NCBI GenBank assembly: GCA_902798595.1
Contig: CADBXE010000002.1
Span: 113,531-177,530, forward strand
DNA: 64,000 nucleotides
From: an uncultured Erysipelotrichaceae bacterium
Lineage (GTDB): Bacteria > Bacillota_I > Bacilli_A > RFN20 > CAG-826
Direction of reading: 5' to 3'
The notes below the pieces were generated by a model. That model saw only the letters and a program-made list of their open reading frames with translations, did not search any database and was not told the DNA's origin. The position numbers were made by a program, and so were the translations under genes. Positions 8,394 through 16,785 of this stretch are shown in pieces (the first letter of the stretch is position 1; every line of letters begins with the position of its first letter).

Positions 8394-11300
8394 ATGCTTT
8401 CTATTAAAAATTTAACAAAAATATACAAAATCAAAGGTGGCAATGATACAGTCGCTTTAGATAACGTTAGTATTGAATTTCCAGAAAAAGGTATGGTCTT
8501 TCTTCTTGGTAAATCTGGCAGTGGTAAATCCACTTTGTTAAACCTTATTGGTGGTTTAGATTTCCCAACAAATGGTGAAATAATTCTCAAAGGAAGAAGT
8601 AGTAGAGACTTCTCTCAATCTGATTTCGATAGCTACCGTAATACTTATATTGGTTTTATTTTCCAAGAATACAATATTCTTAATGAATTCAACGTCGAAC
8701 AAAACATTGCTTTAGCGATTGAACTTCAAGGCAAGAAAGTCACTAAAGACGCTGTTGATAAATTATTAGAACAAGTTGATCTTACGGGATACAACAAAAG
8801 AAAGCCAAACACTCTTTCTGGTGGTCAAAAGCAAAGAATCGCTATCGCTAGAGCGCTTATTAAAGAACCAAATATCATTATGGCGGATGAACCAACAGGC
8901 GCTCTTGATAGTAAAACTGGTGAGCAAGTTTTTGAAACACTGAAGAAATTATCAAGCGATAAGTTAGTCATCGTTGTTTCTCATGACCGTGATTTTGCGG
9001 AGAGATTTGGCGATCGAATCATCGAACTTAAAGATGGCAAAATCTTATCTGATCAAAGCAAGCACTACGTCGAGGCCACAAGCATCAGTGATAATGTCAC
9101 GATTATTAATGAACACGCGATTAAGATTAACGATGCGAAAAAGCTCACTAAAAAAGACTTTGATAAATTATATGAATCGATTAAAAACAGCGAAGGTAAA
9201 ATCTTTATCAGTAGTGGTGAAAATGCTGATAAATCAATGAAAGTATCGCGCATTAGCGATGATGGTCGCAGTGATGAGTTTAAACAAACCGACAAAATTG
9301 AACTAAAACAATACGACGCTTCAAAAACAACATTTATTCGTTCTAAGATGCCAGTTAGCAAATCCACGAAGATGGGCTTGAGCTCCTTAAAAACCAAACC
9401 AGTGCGTTTAATTTTCACCATGCTATTAAGCGTGATTTCTTTTACGATGTTCGGTGTTGCTTCTGGTTTAATGCTCTATAGCCCTAACCACACATATAGT
9501 CAAGCTTATAGAGATACTGATTATACTTCCGAAACATTATCTAAATACGCGAAAGGTAAAATTAGAAATCAGCACATCGATGCCTATGGTAATGTCCTTG
9601 ATTCATATGTATATGAAAGCACTCAAATCGCGGGCTTTGGTTCTAGCGAAGTTGACGAATTAAACAAAAACAACCTTGGCTTAGTTTATATTCCTGGTGC
9701 TGATGTGGATAGAAATGTTTCTTTCTCATATGCAGAGATGAAAACTGATGCAGATTTCTATGGCACTAACTACCGTCTAAGTTTCGTTTCAGATGCCAGC
9801 AAAGAGCAATTTGATAAACTCCATTATCAATTGCATGGTGATTATCCACAAAACAAAGATGAAGTCCTTCTTTCCAAAGCGGTTGGTCAAATGCTTGTTG
9901 ATTCCAAGATTGTCGCGGGATCTAATTTTCTAGATGCAATTGGTAAAAAAATCTCCATTTCTTTCCCTGGTGGTCAGAAAAAAGTGACGGTTTCCGGCTT
10001 ATTTGATGCAGAAGATGTCCCACATAAATATTTTGAGATTAAAAACGAAGAAACAACTTTAAGTATACAAGAAATAGATGAGCTCAAAACTGCATTTAGT
10101 GATTATTTCCGTAACTCCTTCAACAGTGTGGTTTTCGTTAACAACGGACTCTTTGAAAAACTTGGCTTGGTTTATTCACGCGATAATGGAAGATACCGCT
10201 ATGTTGAACCTGAATACCGCCGTGGTGTGAGATTTGGCGATAAATACCAAATGGATTATTCTGTTAGCGAACAAGAATATGCTACAGCATATACCGAGGA
10301 CACTCTTGATAGAGAAAAAGATTACTTTACCTTCTATAGTCTCGATGATAATGAGATAGAAAATGTTTCATTCAATGAAAAAGAAGTGTATGTCAGTGAA
10401 TCATATTTGAATGATGTTGGCTATGCTACTGAACGTTATTTTTATCAGACTTTCTTAAGCCCAAACGAGATTACTATTACTCGTTATATGCCGAAGTATT
10501 TTGCTTATTATCTTGATTATCACGAAACTGTGAGACGTTATCAAGAATCTCTTTGGACTGGTGAAAGAAATTACGAATTATATGATTTTTATAAACAATA
10601 CGAAGAAGAATTTGATAAGGGTTATAAAATTGATATATTCCTTAATGAGTACATGTCTTCACCAAACTTCAATCTTTTAAGCAATGAACAAAGAGAACTC
10701 TTAAACAAAGCCTCTAATACTTATAACGGTCAATTATCAGAAAGCGAAGTAAACGAGATTTACAATATTTTATATGCTAATTTTGACCAAGCAGATGCTT
10801 GTAAAAACTATTTACCTTATATGTATCTCAATAATGCGTATCAAGATAGAGATGATATTAGAGATGACGTCAACTTCAATCATTCTGAATTAATTGCCCT
10901 TATGCATGCGGATTATCGTTTGTGGACTGAGGAAGAAACTTCATCCGTCATTAGTTACCTAAACGAAAAGTGCCCAGATGGCACTGATGATATTCGTTCC
11001 TACGCTAGTATGCTTAGAGGTTATACATTCAAAACATTCGTTTCGGTTCCTGAGGAAACGTTTAAATGTGACAAAAACATCAAGCTTTATTACCGTGATT
11101 GGCAAGATAATATTGGCGCAATCGACGTTGTTGGTTATTTTACCGCTGCTAATGATAAAAACTATCAAGGTATCTTCCTAAAAAAATCATATTTTGAAAA
11201 TATTTCATTAGAAGTTGATAATCGTAATACTGATACATCTTATTGGGTCGATGAATTTATTTCCTCATACAAAGAAGCTAGTGATGTCCGATACACAAAT

Positions 11301-11831
11301 GTAAAAGTTAAAACTCATTTCACCGAAGCTGAAATTACCCGCATTCTCAAAACATCAAATAAGAACTATACCTTGCGCTTTACTAGTGCGCGTTACGAAA
11401 GAGTGTCCTTCATTGTGGAACTCATTAGCGTCCTTAAAAACATCTTCTTATGGACTGGCGTGGGATTTGGTGTCTTTGCCGCGTTGATGATGCTTAACTT
11501 CATTACCATATCAATCGCTTCTAAGAAAAAAGATATTGGTATCTTGCGTGCTATCGGTGCAAGAAAGAGTGATGTCTTCAAGATTTTCTTTGCTGAATCA
11601 TTATTCATCGCCACCGTTTGTATTGTCCTGTCGTTAGGCTTTACCTTCATAGCTGAATTCTTCCTAGACCGCTATTTTATCGAACAAATAACAATCTCAA
11701 TCTTACAGTTCTCATTTGCTACGGTTGGCCTTGTTGTCGCAGTGGCGTTAATCATTTCTGTTATTGCAACAATTATCCCGGTTTTACATTCTTCAAAGAA
11801 GCCGCCGGTTGAATCAATCAGAGCTTTATAA
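8394..11831 (+). CDS. ABC transporter ATPase fused to FtsX-type permease, very large extracellular domain
   Basis: The 1145-residue single-chain protein has an N-terminal ABC ATPase (residues 1-225): Walker A GKSGSGKSTLL, signature LSGGQKQR, Walker B IIMADEP, switch SHD. After a linker, one membrane segment lies near 338-360. Then come about 640 residues predicted to be outside, rich in Tyr and Asp, and three membrane segments after about residue 1010 with the FtsX signature KDIGILRAIGARKSDVF. This is the four-segment MacB/type VII topology, so it should act as a dimer performing mechanotransmission or envelope efflux rather than classical transport. The insert is much larger than MacB's periplasmic domain. 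Clear Shine-Dalgarno AAGGAGG. Its position directly after three lipoprotein genes suggests, without proof, that they work with it. Confidence 0.92.
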   Translation: MLSIKNLTKIYKIKGGNDTVALDNVSIEFPEKGMVFLLGKSGSGKSTLLNLIGGLDFPTNGEIILKGRSSRDFSQSDFDSYRNTYIGFIFQEYNILNEFNVEQNIALAIELQGKKVTKDAVDKLLEQVDLTGYNKRKPNTLSGGQKQRIAIARALIKEPNIIMADEPTGALDSKTGEQVFETLKKLSSDKLVIVVSHDRDFAERFGDRIIELKDGKILSDQSKHYVEATSISDNVTIINEHAIKINDAKKLTKKDFDKLYESIKNSEGKIFISSGENADKSMKVSRISDDGRSDEFKQTDKIELKQYDASKTTFIRSKMPVSKSTKMGLSSLKTKPVRLIFTMLLSVISFTMFGVASGLMLYSPNHTYSQAYRDTDYTSETLSKYAKGKIRNQHIDAYGNVLDSYVYESTQIAGFGSSEVDELNKNNLGLVYIPGADVDRNVSFSYAEMKTDADFYGTNYRLSFVSDASKEQFDKLHYQLHGDYPQNKDEVLLSKAVGQMLVDSKIVAGSNFLDAIGKKISISFPGGQKKVTVSGLFDAEDVPHKYFEIKNEETTLSIQEIDELKTAFSDYFRNSFNSVVFVNNGLFEKLGLVYSRDNGRYRYVEPEYRRGVRFGDKYQMDYSVSEQEYATAYTEDTLDREKDYFTFYSLDDNEIENVSFNEKEVYVSESYLNDVGYATERYFYQTFLSPNEITITRYMPKYFAYYLDYHETVRRYQESLWTGERNYELYDFYKQYEEEFDKGYKIDIFLNEYMSSPNFNLLSNEQRELLNKASNTYNGQLSESEVNEIYNILYANFDQADACKNYLPYMYLNNAYQDRDDIRDDVNFNHSELIALMHADYRLWTEEETSSVISYLNEKCPDGTDDIRSYASMLRGYTFKTFVSVPEETFKCDKNIKLYYRDWQDNIGAIDVVGYFTAANDKNYQGIFLKKSYFENISLEVDNRNTDTSYWVDEFISSYKEASDVRYTNVKVKTHFTEAEITRILKTSNKNYTLRFTSARYERVSFIVELISVLKNIFLWTGVGFGVFAALMMLNFITISIASKKKDIGILRAIGARKSDVFKIFFAESLFIATVCIVLSLGFTFIAEFFLDRYFIEQITISILQFSFATVGLVVAVALIISVIATIIPVLHSSKKPPVESIRAL

Positions 11832-11838
11832 AAATATG

Positions 11839-11869
11839 ACCTCAGGCAATATGCTTGAGGTTTTTATTT
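11839..11869 (+). terminator. Intrinsic terminator after ABC-FtsX gene
   Basis: ACCTCAGGC pairs with GCTTGAGGT (one G-U) around loop AATAT, followed by TTTTTATTT. Confidence 0.85.
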
Positions 11870-11932
11870 CTCATGTTGAAAATATCAAGGCACTTCTATA
11901 GAATAGAACTAACAAAGAAAAGGAATTTTATT

Positions 11933-13492
11933 ATGAAAAGCAAAAAAATCTTTATGCTTTCTGCTGTTTTAGCACTTTCCCTCTGCGCCTGTACAGGTAA
12001 TCATGGCGGAAGTAATGGTGGCAAAAGCAGTAAGCCAAAGCAAACACCTGTTGCCGATCCAACAATGGAAGTAGCGTTCACTCCATTAAATGAAGACGAA
12101 GGTGAAAATGTCTTGGTCCCAGATTACGTCAAAGACTATGTCGATCAAATGCATGAACAAGAAGACAAAATCACATTCCCAAACCGTGTTGACAGATTAT
12201 TCTGCAATATGACATGGGAAGAAGCCGCTGCTGAAGCTGATAAAGGTGATGGTACCAAATACAGCGAAGCTAAATCCGGCGGTGTTGATGTTTGCCAAAT
12301 CTTGAACCGTAACATGAAGTACGAATGCAAACCAATCGAACTCAAATGGGACAAAGGTGAAAAGACATTCAGCGAAAACGCTAGATTAGTGGCGTGGTCC
12401 GAAGTTGACAAGAGCGACAAACGCGAATTCAAATTAGAAGCCGATGGCAATTCCGCCAAAATGGCAAACCTCTTCAGAAATACTGAATACTGTTATCAAA
12501 TCATCGATGGCGACCAAGCTTCCCAAATGGGCAAGTTTGTTACAGCTGACTATACTAGAATGATTACAATGGGTAACATCTCTAACGTTCGTGATATGGG
12601 TGGTTACATGACTTCCTATGGTAAGAGAGTTAATCAAGGCTTAATCTATCGTGGTGGTGAAATGGCCGCTAAAGACTTTACTGATGGTGGCAATAGACAC
12701 AGCAAGAACTGGACTGATGCTGCTCAAGAAGTGCAAAAAGATGTTCTCAATATTGGTCTTGAATTAGACTTAAGAACAAAATCTGGTTCTGGTAGTATGA
12801 CCGAATCCAATCTCGATTGGGAAGGTGAATGGGAACAACCTAACACCAATACAAACTTAGCTAACCAAGTTTCTCTTGGTAACGTTAATAAAAAAGCTCA
12901 ATATGTCAGATGTGCTATTAACTCTTATGATAGCTTTATCACAGATCAAAACAGAAAGAACGAAGCAGAAAACGCTAACAGAGATTTAGTTCCAGAAATC
13001 TTCGAATACTTCGCCAATGCTGATAAACAACACGTTTATTTCCACTGCTGGGGTGGTGCTGATAGAACTGGTGTTTCCGGTTTCTTGCTCCTCGGTATCT
13101 TAGGCGTCAGCTATACTGATGCGATCATCGACTTCGAATTAACAACCTTAACAAACAATAAGAGATGCCATATGCACAATTCTTCCAGTGCTCATATGCC
13201 AAAATTCTTAAAGTTGTTCACAAGTGGTTATGAATTTGAAAGAGATGGTCAAAAATACGAATATAAATTTGATGGTGAAAAGACACTCAATGTCAACGCT
13301 ACAAACTTATTATTAGCGATGGGTGTCAAACAAGAAACAATCGAAAAGATCCGTACAATTATGCTTCCTGGCTACAAGACCGGCGACCAAGAAGTCGAAC
13401 GTGAAAATAAACCATATACTGATTCTGCTGAAGTCGTTTGGCTAAGCGATTTACTCGCTCACGATGAATGCTGCGATCACGATCACGAATAA
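11933..13492 (+). CDS. Lipoprotein tyrosine/serine phosphatase (Y_phosphatase3-like)
   Basis: The start is the ATG at 11933, after AAAGGAA. The in-frame start at 11855 would put an upstream extension across the previous terminator. The 519 residues begin with a signal peptide and lipobox LCAC, so the enzyme is exported and lipid-anchored. Residues ~90-200 look like a beta-sandwich. The phosphatase domain begins near residue 205 (GNISNVRDMGGY, LIYRGGEM) and has the catalytic P-loop HCWGGADRTG near 370, a CX5R motif with the DRTG ending typical of the PF13350-type PTP family. Family members dephosphorylate phosphotyrosine or phosphoinositides. The true substrate is unknown. It is followed by a terminator and is probably monocistronic. 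A His-Asp repeat ends the chain (CCDHDHE). Confidence 0.88.
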   Translation: MKSKKIFMLSAVLALSLCACTGNHGGSNGGKSSKPKQTPVADPTMEVAFTPLNEDEGENVLVPDYVKDYVDQMHEQEDKITFPNRVDRLFCNMTWEEAAAEADKGDGTKYSEAKSGGVDVCQILNRNMKYECKPIELKWDKGEKTFSENARLVAWSEVDKSDKREFKLEADGNSAKMANLFRNTEYCYQIIDGDQASQMGKFVTADYTRMITMGNISNVRDMGGYMTSYGKRVNQGLIYRGGEMAAKDFTDGGNRHSKNWTDAAQEVQKDVLNIGLELDLRTKSGSGSMTESNLDWEGEWEQPNTNTNLANQVSLGNVNKKAQYVRCAINSYDSFITDQNRKNEAENANRDLVPEIFEYFANADKQHVYFHCWGGADRTGVSGFLLLGILGVSYTDAIIDFELTTLTNNKRCHMHNSSSAHMPKFLKLFTSGYEFERDGQKYEYKFDGEKTLNVNATNLLLAMGVKQETIEKIRTIMLPGYKTGDQEVERENKPYTDSAEVVWLSDLLAHDECCDHDHE

Positions 13493-13516
13493 TTATTAGG
13501 CAATAATAATGAAAAT

Positions 13517-13545
13517 GGGCAAGTCTACTCGGCTTGCCTTTTTAT
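13517..13545 (+). terminator. Intrinsic terminator after phosphatase gene
   Basis: GGCAAG pairs with CTTGCC across a 9-nt loop, followed by TTTTTATTT. The 3' arm also supplies the TTGCCT used as the -35 of the next promoter. Confidence 0.75.
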
Positions 13546-13563
13546 TTATTTAAGTGCTAAACT
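13534..13563 (+). promoter_or_regulatory. Promoter predicted to give a leaderless mRNA
   Basis: TTGCCT (13534-13539), 18 nt, TAAACT (13558-13563), then 7 nt to the ATG at 13571. No Shine-Dalgarno is present. The -35 lies in the preceding terminator's 3' arm. Confidence 0.45.
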
Positions 13564-13570
13564 AATGCAT

Positions 13571-13879
13571 ATGAGTGAAAAAGTTGTTAAAACAGAACTT
13601 AGTGAAAAAGAACGCAAAGAACAAAAAGCGATTGAAACTGAAAACAAGATTTTAAGTTTCTTAATCCCAATCGTCGGTGCGATTGCCTTTATACTTGGTC
13701 TTTTAGGCATCATTTTCGTCGCTGGAAGTGGCAAAGTTGGTGTCTTAGTTTTCTATATCATTCTCTTTATCTTAGGCGTCTTAGGTTGCTTATACGGCGC
13801 ATTACTCCTTGTCCGCAAGAAAAAACCAGGTTTCTTAAAGAGAAAAAAGAAGGAACAAGAAGACACGCTTCTCGATTAG
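13571..13879 (+). CDS. Small two-helix membrane protein
   Basis: A 102-residue protein with a charged N-terminus (residues 1-28, Lys/Glu-rich), two hydrophobic segments (about 30-52 and 58-82) and a basic C-terminal tail. I chose the ATG at 13571 over the in-frame ATG at 13565 because the promoter -10 box ends 7 nt upstream, which would place the transcript start at 13571. The in-frame alternative adds only two residues. The family is not recognised. It converges on the hydrolase gene, overlapping by 4 bases at the stop codons. Confidence 0.7.
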   Translation: MSEKVVKTELSEKERKEQKAIETENKILSFLIPIVGAIAFILGLLGIIFVAGSGKVGVLVFYIILFILGVLGCLYGALLLVRKKKPGFLKRKKKEQEDTLLD

Positions 13880-14949
13880 TTCTTTTTCTTTAAAAAGTAA
13901 TCCTTAGTAATATCAAAGAGCATCTTCTTAACGACTGCTCTTTTTTCTTTCGATGTATTCTTCCATTGTTCTCTAATTACACCAAATTTAGAAGCGAAGA
14001 ATGGTAAAAATTCTTTTTCGCTAGGTAACTTTTCAATATCTAGTCTCGCTAAGAAATCGAATATCGTATCGATAAATTCCTTTTTGCGATCTTCGTCGTA
14101 GTTATATAGAGCGTAGTTGATTGTATCAACAATATGCGTGGATCTTTCTGTGTAGTTGCTTTTGTAAATAAAAGAATGATCGTAAAGCTCCCACGAAAAA
14201 GCATCGTGTTGCATCAGTAAAGAGTTAGAAGAAGCAACAATCGCTTTTCGATGATATTCGTGCATTAAACGTCCAATGATTGATTCATCGGGAGTGTAGT
14301 CACGAATTAATGTGTCAATTGCTTTATAATCCTCATTATATGCAGTTGGTGGGAAGTTAGGAGCGTCAAAAGCATAGATGCCTAAGAGCTTCTGTTTTTT
14401 CTTTAATGCCTTAGCGGCGCTTATCGCTAATCGTCCACCTTTAGAGTGGCCACCGATATAGAGCTTTTTAAATACAAAAAAGGAAGAAACATATTTTAAA
14501 TAATTAATGGCTTCAATTTCACTTGGAACCATTTCCAAATAAGCCATATTGAAGTCTTCTTTCCAACCTAAAGTCGTGGAGTCAGTGCCACAGAAAGAAA
14601 CATAAGCAAAATCTTTTAAAATTAAAGTGATTGCTTGGAACTGTTTTTCGCTTGTCTTATCATGAGTCTTTTTAAACCACGCAAACTTAATGTTTTTATA
14701 ACGTTTAGACAAGCAAATTGTCTTGGTCATTTCAATATATTTTAGTTTTCTTTCACCAGCATTACGCGGTGGTTTATATTCATTGATTCTTCTTAATAAT
14801 TCATCGCTAGAGTAAATGGTTTTTTGATTATTTAAAACATCAAAAGGAAAATAAGAAACCATCGCCAAAATGAGAGCGTCCACTTCGTTGAACGGCAGTT
14901 CTTTAAACTCGGTTTTTTGATATTTGTATAAGTAATCTAAAACTTGCAT
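13876..14949 (-). CDS. Mbeg1-like (DUF2974-type) alpha/beta-hydrolase
   Basis: The 357-residue protein starts with the family-like segment LPFNEVDALILAMVSY and carries the nucleophile elbow GGHSKGG (GxSxG, near residue 190), followed by an Asp-containing strand AFDAPN, consistent with a lipase/esterase-type alpha/beta-hydrolase. No signal peptide is seen, so it is probably cytoplasmic. The substrate is unknown. Transcription runs opposite to the small membrane protein, whose stop it overlaps, and divergent from the ATP-grasp operon. There is no Shine-Dalgarno. A TGT-TAAGAT extended -10 ends 6 nt before the ATG, predicting a leaderless mRNA. Confidence 0.85.
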   Translation of the reverse strand: MQVLDYLYKYQKTEFKELPFNEVDALILAMVSYFPFDVLNNQKTIYSSDELLRRINEYKPPRNAGERKLKYIEMTKTICLSKRYKNIKFAWFKKTHDKTSEKQFQAITLILKDFAYVSFCGTDSTTLGWKEDFNMAYLEMVPSEIEAINYLKYVSSFFVFKKLYIGGHSKGGRLAISAAKALKKKQKLLGIYAFDAPNFPPTAYNEDYKAIDTLIRDYTPDESIIGRLMHEYHRKAIVASSNSLLMQHDAFSWELYDHSFIYKSNYTERSTHIVDTINYALYNYDEDRKKEFIDTIFDFLARLDIEKLPSEKEFLPFFASKFGVIREQWKNTSKEKRAVVKKMLFDITKDYFLKKKN

Positions 14950-14955
14950 GTTTTT

Positions 14956-14964
14956 ATCTTAACA
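14956..14964 (-). promoter_or_regulatory. Extended -10 promoter, leaderless
   Basis: Read on the minus strand, TGT-TAAGAT is followed by AAAAAC and the ATG of the hydrolase gene. No convincing -35 is present. The TGn motif may substitute for it. Confidence 0.5.
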
Positions 14965-14993
14965 CAGCAAGAAAAAAATGCTCTTATTTTTAG

Positions 14994-15021
14994 TTACAAA
15001 AAATAATTTCTAGTGTATGAT
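14994..15021 (+). promoter_or_regulatory. Promoter of the ATP-grasp operon
   Basis: TTACAA (14994-14999), 16 nt, TATGAT (15016-15021). The start near 15028 gives a leader of about 68 nt with the small pairing CAATTA/TAATTG and the hairpin GTCC-AATAATA-GGAC before the Shine-Dalgarno GAGAGG. Confidence 0.6.
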
Positions 15022-15095
15022 ACAAGTGTTAAACGCAATTAATCCCCAACATCAATAATTGTTTAAGTCCAATAATAGGACGAAGAGAGGTTAAT

Positions 15096-15959
15096 ATGAA
15101 AAAAGCTTGGCTAGTTATCAACACATTCATTCATTCAGTCAAATTTATGACTCTTTATGACATGCTTTCTACAGCGTTCAAAATTCGTAATGTTGACTTA
15201 AAAATTAAAAGAGCAGAAGACATTACTTTAGAAATTGGTGGTAAGATCAAAGACAAACCAGATTTTGTCCTCTTCTGGGATAAAGATTGCTACTTAGCAC
15301 AGCGCCTTGAAGGTCAAGGTATTAAACTATTCAATAATGGCATGACAATCATCGCTTGTGACAACAAGATTTTGATGTATGAAATTCTTGCGATGAAAGG
15401 TATTAGAATTCCACGTACATTCGCTGCTCCTAAAACATTTGAAGGTTTCGAATATAACAGACGTGATTTTATTTCAACCGCCGCTAAAGAGCTCGGTTTA
15501 CCTATGGTAATTAAAGAAGCTTATGGCTCGTTTGGTGAACAAGTATACTTAGTTCATACCATTGAAGAAGCTAATAAACTCGTTGATAGCTTTGGCTGTA
15601 AAGACTTCTTGATGCAAGAATATATCGCTTCCTCTAAAGGCAAAGATGTTCGTGTTAATGTTGTCGGTGGTAAAGCCATTGTCTCAATGCTTAGAGAAAA
15701 CGAAAATGACTTTAGAAGTAACATCTCTCATGGTGGTACAGGTAAGAAATATAATCCAGGCAAAAAGTTCACGGATTTAGCAATCAAAGCTGCGAAAGCT
15801 ATTGGTGTTGACTTTGCTGGTGTCGATGTTTTGTTTGGCCCAAATGGTGAACCAATTATTTGCGAACTTAACTCCAATCCACAGTTTGGTTCCACCTATA
15901 AATATACTGGTGTCAACTTAGCGGACGCAATTGCTGATTATGTCTTAAAACATATATGA
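15096..15959 (+). CDS. RimK-type ATP-grasp ligase (first of tandem pair)
   Basis: The 287 residues match the RimK/glutamate-ligase branch of ATP-grasp enzymes, which join a carboxylate to an amine through an acyl-phosphate. Seen: a preATP-grasp domain (1-95), then central and C-terminal ATP-grasp domains with LPMVIKEAYGSFGEQV (ATP-binding lysine and glycine-rich loop), the hinge MQEYI, DVRVNVVGGKAIVSMLR, and the Mg-binding end IICELNSNPQ with canonical E-x-N. It should therefore be catalytically competent. The acceptor substrate cannot be read from the sequence. It overlaps the next ligase by 4 bases (ATGA) and uses Shine-Dalgarno GAGAGG. It is cytosolic. Confidence 0.88.
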   Translation: MKKAWLVINTFIHSVKFMTLYDMLSTAFKIRNVDLKIKRAEDITLEIGGKIKDKPDFVLFWDKDCYLAQRLEGQGIKLFNNGMTIIACDNKILMYEILAMKGIRIPRTFAAPKTFEGFEYNRRDFISTAAKELGLPMVIKEAYGSFGEQVYLVHTIEEANKLVDSFGCKDFLMQEYIASSKGKDVRVNVVGGKAIVSMLRENENDFRSNISHGGTGKKYNPGKKFTDLAIKAAKAIGVDFAGVDVLFGPNGEPIICELNSNPQFGSTYKYTGVNLADAIADYVLKHI

Positions 15960-16738
15960 TAAGTGGGTTAATAGTTTATAACTCTATTGATACAAGCAGG
16001 AATCAATGGTTCATTGATGAATTCCTACAAAAATTAAATGATGAGGAAGTATCCTTGTCATTTTTAGATGAAGACTTCTTGATGGAATATGTTAAGACTC
16101 ACAAAGTTGATTTTGTTATCTATCGCGCAAGGAATTATGAACTAGTGGAAGCGCTTGAACAAAGAAATATCAGAGTATTTAATAACGCTCTCACTAATAA
16201 AATTGCAAACAACAAACTTTTGACATATGAATTCTTAAAAGAAAGCGAACTCCCATTTATTGAAACGTCTAGAAAAGCAGAACTTTACCCATGCATTATG
16301 AAAAGTGTTTCTGGGCATGGAGGTCAAGAAGTCTTTTTAATCAATAACGAAGAAGAGAAAAAATCCATCCTTAAAGAACATTCGAATCTAGATTTTATTT
16401 ATCAAAAGTATTTCTCTAATAGTGGAGATGTTCGCTTATATATTTTAAATAAAAGTCTGATTACCGCGATAAAAAGAGATAATCCTAATGATTATAGAAA
16501 CAACTTTTCTTTAGGAGGAAATGTTTCTAAATACGAACCTTCTAAAGAGATGAAAGACGTTGCGATTAAGATTGCTGAGTTACTGAATGCTGATTTCATA
16601 GGTGTAGATTTCTTGCTCGCTGAAGGCGGCTATAAAGTTATTGAAATCGAAGATCCAGTCGGTTCTAGAATGGTCTATAAAACCACAGATATCGATATCA
16701 TTTCTAAATACATTGACTACATCCGTAATAATATCTAA
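15956..16738 (+). CDS. RimK-type ATP-grasp ligase (second of tandem pair, altered metal site)
   Basis: A 260-residue paralog of the preceding gene, overlapping it by 4 bases, so translation is coupled. It keeps the ATP-grasp core: IMKSVSGHGGQEVFL, the hinge IYQKYF, GDVRLYILNKSLITAIKR and NDYRNNFSLGG. The metal-ligand end reads VIEIEDPVGS, where its neighbour has CELNSNPQ, so the usual Asn after Glu is replaced by an acidic residue and the following Pro is shifted. It may have different activity, work as a partner subunit, or be degenerate. The tandem arrangement suggests that the two act on one substrate or form a heteromer. This is inference. Confidence 0.82.
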   Translation: MISGLIVYNSIDTSRNQWFIDEFLQKLNDEEVSLSFLDEDFLMEYVKTHKVDFVIYRARNYELVEALEQRNIRVFNNALTNKIANNKLLTYEFLKESELPFIETSRKAELYPCIMKSVSGHGGQEVFLINNEEEKKSILKEHSNLDFIYQKYFSNSGDVRLYILNKSLITAIKRDNPNDYRNNFSLGGNVSKYEPSKEMKDVAIKIAELLNADFIGVDFLLAEGGYKVIEIEDPVGSRMVYKTTDIDIISKYIDYIRNNI

Positions 16739-16750
16739 TCAGCACTAAAC

Positions 16751-16779
16751 TTGATTAGAATATTATTTTCAGTCATACT
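16751..16779 (+). promoter_or_regulatory. Promoter predicted to give a leaderless mRNA
   Basis: TTGATT (16751-16756), 17 nt, CATACT (16774-16779), then exactly 6 nt to the ATG at 16786. No Shine-Dalgarno is present. Confidence 0.6.
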
Positions 16780-16785
16780 TTTCAT

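Noticed and set aside
9065-9421. 118-codon minus-strand frame inside the ABC-FtsX gene
   Set aside because: Antisense to a clear coding region, no Shine-Dalgarno, no family features; a shadow frame.
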